DNA of 64,000 bases from Thecamonas trahens ATCC 50062 (taxonomy: Eukaryota > Apusozoa > Apusomonadida > Apusomonadidae): contig NW_013657624.1 in the NCBI RefSeq assembly GCF_000142905.1, forward strand, positions 38,235 through 102,234, given 5' to 3'. The position numbers and the translations under genes were made by a program. Position 1 is the stretch's first letter. Every line of letters begins with the position of its first letter. Under the pieces are notes generated by a model. That model worked only from the letters and a program-made list of their open reading frames with translations, had not been told where the DNA came from and searched no databases. Shown one piece after another: positions 60,001 to 64,000 of this stretch.

Positions 60001-60460
60001 TCTGGTCAATACCGCGCTATCGGGCCGCCCTACCTCGGCCGCCCTACTCTCTGCACCTTTGCTCTCGTGCACTCGCTCGCCTGCCGCAACTGCAGCTCCC
60101 ATCACTATGCTGGACTCGCGCTGTCTGACGCATCCAGCCTCGCTCATGCCCCTCGTGAACGCTACCCATACACACCAACACACATTCGCACACACACACA
60201 CACTCTCTCTCTCTCTCTCGCTTGCACTCTCAGTCGTCCTCATGGTGCGCCTGGTTGCGGCTGGTTGCGGCTGCGCCGGCTCACCAGCATGCCCTCACAT
60301 CTGACACGATCCGAGGCCAAGGAACGCCCATTGCCAGGTCAGATGGCCGCCACAACCTTGCGGCTGTCCATTGGAGCCGCGCATCAGTCGCATCAGCTTC
60401 AGTTGCGGCTTGGGTGGGCAGCGCTGACTGGCCCAGGCACCACTCGACTCGTCGGGCCAA
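60001..60460. other. Intergenic region UBL3 / SET-domain gene
   Basis: 460 bp with CA and CT microsatellites (60170-60225). No gene recognised. Confidence 0.45.
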
Positions 60461-61927
60461 ATGGCAGCACACCATCCCACGAGTCAAGCGACGGCAGGCG
60501 CCTCCGGGGACGCGAACGGAAGCGGGAACGGATCTTCAGGAGTGTGGCAGCCAGGAGAGGAGCTGAGTCTATGGAGCACCGATGCGCGGGCGAGTGCGCG
60601 GAGTGCTAGCCTGCCTGTGGACGCGCCGCTTGTGTTTGAGGCGAGCGATGAGGCAGGGACGACGGCTCGGGTGACACGGGCGATTTCGGCTGGCGATGTG
60701 CTGCTGGCCGAGCCGCCTGCAGCCGCCATGCATTCTCCGGCCAACGCGATGGCGGGCGTTCTGGCCTGTTCGCGCTGTCTGGCCTTTCTTCTTCCGCCGC
60801 GGCACCACATCGCTGCTCTCACTGCTGCCCTTGATGACCATGCCGCGCCGCCGCCGCTCCCACACGCTGCGCTCCCGTGTCCGCTCGGCTGTGCCGCGGT
60901 CTTTTGCTCGTCAGAGTGCCTGGCCATCGCCATGGCTGGCGGCAGGCATGTGCTTGTGTGCGACGGTGCTGGCGCCGAAGACGGCGATGGCCAAGCCGAG
61001 GCCGCGGCGGCGGGCATCGGCGAGGTCATCGGCCAGCTGGAGGCCTTTGACGAGGCCTTTGTCTTTTCAGCCGGCCTGCTGGCGGGCTTGGCGGCCGAGC
61101 GGGCAGGCGGGGAGCATGCGCTGGCGGACAAGCTCGCCATGTTTACGCAGCCTGCGTGGTCAAAGCTCAAGATCGCGCCCGAGGACGTGCCCGAGGCTGA
61201 ATTCCGGCACGATATGGCGGTGCTGGTGGGCAGCGCAGCGGAGCAGCTGGCGCAGGCGTTTGCGGCGCGGGCGGCGTCGACGCAAGCGATCGACGATGAG
61301 GCTTTGCGTGCGCAGCTGCTTGCAGCCATCGACGAGCTGGTCACACCGGCGGCGTTTGATGCGCTACTCGGCATGGTCCAGGCCAATCAGATGGGCGTGC
61401 GGCGGCCATCAGTGGTGGCGAGCGCACTGGAGTCTGGCGCGCTGGAGTGGGCCGAGGTCTGCGGCGATTTGACGGCGCTCCGCGACGCAGTCATTGCGAC
61501 GCAGGCGTCGTGCGGCGAGGACAGCGACGGCGATGGTGATGACGAGCACGAACACGAGCCGATCGAGGTCATCGCGGCACAGTACCCAGCCGAGTTTGCA
61601 CCCGAGGCACCGGCGGTCGACCAAGTGGTGGCGACGGACATGTTCGTGGCGCTCGACGGAAGTGCGGTCTTCCCGCTCCTCGCCGGCATCAACCACGCGT
61701 GCAGACCCAACGCCAAGGTGACGTACGAGGCCGGCGACGACGGAGCGGCAGTCCGTGGAGTCCTAGTCGCGCTCTGTGACCTGGCGCCCGGCGACGAGGT
61801 GTTCATCTCGTACTTGCCGGACGTCGAGTTCACGGACGCCACCGAGCTCAGTCTCGAGGAGCGGACCGAGATCTTTGCCGACTACGGCTTTGTCTGCGGG
61901 TGCAGCCTGTGCATGGCAGGCGAGTAA
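60461..61927 (+). CDS. SET-domain protein with MYND-like zinc finger (SMYD type)
   Basis: 488 aa. After a Gly/Ser-rich N-terminus comes the start of a split SET domain (about 55-85, FEASDEAGTTARVTRAISAG). A MYND-like Cys/His cluster interrupts it (about 100-170: CSRCLAFL, CPLGCAAVFCSSECLAIA, HVLVC). A helical insert follows (about 190-350). The second SET half has the hallmark GINHACRPNAKVTYEAG (NHxCxPN) and DEVFISYLP, then a post-SET Cys cluster FVCGCSLC at the end. SMYD proteins methylate lysines on histones and cytosolic proteins. The C-terminal TPR-like domain of SMYD1-3 is absent, which fits SMYD5-type or fungal SET proteins better. Its stop is 4 bp from that of the next gene (convergent). 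Confidence 0.82.
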   Translation: MAAHHPTSQATAGASGDANGSGNGSSGVWQPGEELSLWSTDARASARSASLPVDAPLVFEASDEAGTTARVTRAISAGDVLLAEPPAAAMHSPANAMAGVLACSRCLAFLLPPRHHIAALTAALDDHAAPPPLPHAALPCPLGCAAVFCSSECLAIAMAGGRHVLVCDGAGAEDGDGQAEAAAAGIGEVIGQLEAFDEAFVFSAGLLAGLAAERAGGEHALADKLAMFTQPAWSKLKIAPEDVPEAEFRHDMAVLVGSAAEQLAQAFAARAASTQAIDDEALRAQLLAAIDELVTPAAFDALLGMVQANQMGVRRPSVVASALESGALEWAEVCGDLTALRDAVIATQASCGEDSDGDGDDEHEHEPIEVIAAQYPAEFAPEAPAVDQVVATDMFVALDGSAVFPLLAGINHACRPNAKVTYEAGDDGAAVRGVLVALCDLAPGDEVFISYLPDVEFTDATELSLEERTEIFADYGFVCGCSLCMAGE

Positions 61928-61931
61928 CTGC

Positions 61932-63224
61932 TTACAGGTCCATGGCGGCAAGGCCGTCGTCGGCAGGGTCGACGGCGACGGGCGGGCCGGGCTCGGAGGC
62001 GACGACCGCGGCAAAGTCCGCAGCGACCGGGAGCGGCCAGGCGACGGGCGTGGCAGTGGCAAAGTCGAGCTCGATGCCGACGGCAAAGAGAGCGTCGACA
62101 ATCCACTGCGGCACGTTTGGCCCGAAGCGAGTCTGCATGTACGCAGTGACAAAGCCCGGAAGGGCGTCGGCCTCGATGGCGGCGCGGATGTCGGCCATGA
62201 GGCGGAGCTGGAAGGCAATGTTGTGGTAGGAGATGAGCTGGGCGCCGGTGTGTGACTTGACCACGGCGTGGAGGTAGGCGCGGGTAAAGGTCTTGCACAC
62301 ATAGCAGCCGCAGTCTGCGTCGATGGGGCTGAGGTCGGTAGCGAAGCGCTTGTGCTTGAGGGCGAGCTCGCCCTCGCGGACAAGCGCCTTGCCGAAGCGG
62401 GCAGTGCGAGTGGGGAAGACGCAGTCGAACATGTCGACGCCGAGGGCGGAGCAGACGACCAGATCTTGGGCATAGCCGACGCCCATGAGGTACCGTGGCT
62501 TGTCAGCCGGCAGGTGCTGGGTGCAGAGGTGGACCATTTTCCAGAACTCGTCCTTGGACTCGCCGCCCGAGAGGCCGCCGATGGCAAAGCCCGGCGTGTC
62601 ACGGGCAATCATGGCGTCGAGGCAGTAGAGGCGGAGCCGCGGATCGAGACCGCCCTGGATGATGCCGAACAGGTTCTGCTCTGCCGGGCGGGCGTGTGCG
62701 GCGATGCAGCGATCAAGCCAGCGGATGGAGCGATGCATGGCGTCCTCAACACGAGGGCCCGAGATGAGGGAAGAGACAACATCGTCAAGAGCCATGATGA
62801 TGTCCGCGCCAATGTTGTTCTGCATGGCAATGGAGAGCTCTGGCGAGAGCAAGACGGTAGTGCCATCGTGAGGCGAGGCAAAGGTCACGCCTTCTTCGCT
62901 CACGGATGAGAGCTTTGCCAGCGAGACCATTTGGAAGCCACCCGAGTCTGTGAGCATGCCACCATGCCAGCCCGAGAAGGCATGAAGACCACCCATGGCA
63001 GCGACGGTCTCTGCACCGGGCCGATGGCCCAAGTGATACGTGTTGCCCAGGACGACTTGGCAGCCGAGTTGAACCATTTGAGGCGGCGTGAGGCCCTTGA
63101 GTGAGCCCTGGGTACCCACAGGCATGAACATAGGTGTGCATGCTGTCGTGTGCGGGAGCGTAAGTCGCGACGACCGCGCCTTGGTCACACTGCACTCAGC
63201 CTCCACGACAAAGGTGAGGGCCAT
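61932..63224 (-). CDS. QTRT1: Queuine tRNA-ribosyltransferase catalytic subunit
   Basis: 430 aa from the ATG at 63224. TGT barrel with [16 protein letters not shown] (general base region, D93), [22 protein letters not shown] and the nucleophile segment [17 protein letters not shown] (D267). Zn site C305, C307, C310 and H334 ([17 protein letters not shown] ... YHN). This fits the eukaryotic catalytic subunit, which acts with QTRT2 to exchange guanine-34 for salvaged queuine in His, Asn, Asp and Tyr tRNAs. Eukaryotes cannot make queuine, so the organism takes it from diet or bacteria. The C-terminal ~30 residues are a variable extension. A C tract on the sense strand (63301-63314) lies upstream. 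Confidence 0.96.
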   Translation of the reverse strand: MALTFVVEAECSVTKARSSRLTLPHTTACTPMFMPVGTQGSLKGLTPPQMVQLGCQVVLGNTYHLGHRPGAETVAAMGGLHAFSGWHGGMLTDSGGFQMVSLAKLSSVSEEGVTFASPHDGTTVLLSPELSIAMQNNIGADIIMALDDVVSSLISGPRVEDAMHRSIRWLDRCIAAHARPAEQNLFGIIQGGLDPRLRLYCLDAMIARDTPGFAIGGLSGGESKDEFWKMVHLCTQHLPADKPRYLMGVGYAQDLVVCSALGVDMFDCVFPTRTARFGKALVREGELALKHKRFATDLSPIDADCGCYVCKTFTRAYLHAVVKSHTGAQLISYHNIAFQLRLMADIRAAIEADALPGFVTAYMQTRFGPNVPQWIVDALFAVGIELDFATATPVAWPLPVAADFAAVVASEPGPPVAVDPADDGLAAMDL

Positions 63225-63694
63225 GGTGGTGATGACGGTGACACAGAGAGGCTGACTGAGAGTGCGGTGATGGATGCTGTGGCTGTGGCTGTGGTGGCAG
63301 GGGGGGGGGGGGGGGATGATCATGGGGCTGGAGGGGGGGTGGGTATCATCGGCTGTGGGCATGGGCATGACAACTTAGGGATGGGAAGTGTGGAGGGGGG
63401 AGGGGGGGGATCGGAGGTAGGGGGGAAGGGATGGGAGGTGATGGCATCGGTGGAGGAGGTCGGGGCGGATGTGAGGGGAAAGAGAGGGTAGCCCAGCAGC
63501 CCGCCTGCCGCCACCAGCCGGCCGCGCCACGCCCACCACCCGCCAACCCGCCCATGCCTGCGACCAGCTGGTGCTTGAGCCTTTTGCCTATATGTATAGG
63601 TATACGGCACGTGACTTCCCCACCCCCACCCCCCACCTTCCCCACCACTAGCCCCATACCCCCCCCCCCCTCCTCCCATCCCCCCCCTGCCACT
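63225..63694. other. Divergent promoter region: QTRT1 / CFAP36
   Basis: 470 bp with a G14 run (63301-63314), further G-rich DNA (63390-63430) and a C-rich run ending 8 bp before the CFAP36 ATG (63657-63687). A TGATCA palindrome at 63316. No gene. Confidence 0.5.
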
Positions 63695-64000
63695 ATGTCC
63701 TCCAATGATGCTGCGCAGACGGCCGAGTGGGTGTTCGACTCCATCGTGGCCTTTCTCAAGTCCCCGCTGTGGTCCACCCCCATCCTGACCTTTATCGATC
63801 GCCACTGTGCCATCTTTGACACAGACGAGGAGAACCCGCTCTCATTCACCACATGCCACAATGTACGTTATGTCATGCATATAGAGGGGGGAGGGGGAGG
63901 GGGAGGGGGGAGGGTTCTTTCGTCCGAAAAAGGTCGCATGACCTGCCAATGCAACTTGGCGCCAAAGTCGCTGGGTGGGATGGGGAAGGCGACAGGAGGG
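63695..64000 (+). CDS. CFAP36/BART-domain ciliary protein, first exon (gene continues past window)
   Basis: The coding exon 63695-63862 encodes 56 residues: MSSNDAAQTAEWVFDSIVAF, then LKSPLWSTPILTFIDRHCAI and DTDEENPLSFTTCHN. This is the start of the BART domain of CFAP36 (CCDC104/BARTL1), which binds ARL3 in cilia. It ends in phase 0 at a GTACGTTA donor (63863). The remaining 138 bp are intron with G-rich DNA. It supports a flagellated organism. Confidence 0.85.
   Translation, partial: MSSNDAAQTAEWVFDSIVAFLKSPLWSTPILTFIDRHCAIFDTDEENPLSFTTCHNVRYVMHIEGGGGGGGGRVLSSEKGRMTCQCNLAPKSLGGMGKATGG

Noticed and set aside
1-64000. tRNA, rRNA or other structured RNA genes
   Set aside because: I looked for B-box-like GTTCGANTC and cloverleaf ends in the intergenic parts and saw none; a covariance-model scan could still find one.

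Overview
This is nuclear DNA of a free-living, flagellated protist. It has spliceosomal introns, eukaryote-only complexes (eIF3a, mitochondrial OSCP, PP2A B'', AMPK, eukaryotic TGT) and a ciliary gene (CFAP36-like). It is GC-rich and gene-dense, with genes often tens to hundreds of bases apart and many poly-C/poly-G tracts. Two N gaps (17720-18102 and 51706-51805) show it is a draft scaffold. Gene content would fit an apusomonad such as Thecamonas; that is an inference from gene content and composition, not a database match.

Layout. 1-9.2 kb: a CBS/PB1/TPR protein (cut by the window edge), then an armadillo-type gene whose 3.7-kb first intron holds a complete-looking PIF/Harbinger DNA transposon (terminal inverted repeats, 3-bp target duplication, DDE transposase and Myb-like protein). 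9.2-17.2 kb (all minus): two tandem ionotropic-glutamate-receptor-like channels, a pepsin-type protease, and eIF3a with an RGG tail. 17.2-21.8 kb: low-complexity DNA with a gap, then two unrecognised genes. 21.8-29.2 kb (minus): a very large FG-GAP/sushi/filamin-like/Cys-rich multipass membrane protein and a choline-transporter-like protein. 29.4-34.1 kb (plus): an ACBP-ECH1 fusion, STI1/HOP and a protein with eight CX9C motifs. 34.4-39 kb: Pin1-type parvulin, RING-H2 protein, and ATP synthase OSCP head-to-head with a three-exon MinE-family gene. 39.3-46.8 kb (minus): two tandem receptor-like class III nucleotide cyclases. 46.8-55.4 kb: small mitochondrial-type and membrane proteins, a RING protein, AMPK alpha, PP2A B'' and a multipass protein. 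56-64 kb: a sirtuin-Kelch fusion, UBL3/MUB, a SET/MYND protein, queuine tRNA-ribosyltransferase and the first exon of CFAP36.

The most useful genome-wide signal is a near-invariant 5' splice site. All eleven introns reconstructed here begin GTACG(T/C). Using it recovers the first coding exons of STI1, OSCP, UBL3, the armadillo gene, the multi-CX9C gene and one glutamate-receptor-like gene, each with matching phase.

Four genes carry one reading-frame break each, and every break is repaired by a single missing base. These look like assembly undercalls rather than real pseudogenes.

The genes are not an operon-like pathway, but several concern mitochondria (OSCP, MinE-like, multi-CX9C, ACBP-ECH1, a COX7C-like small protein) or environmental sensing (iGluR-like channels, receptor cyclases, the large receptor-like membrane protein).
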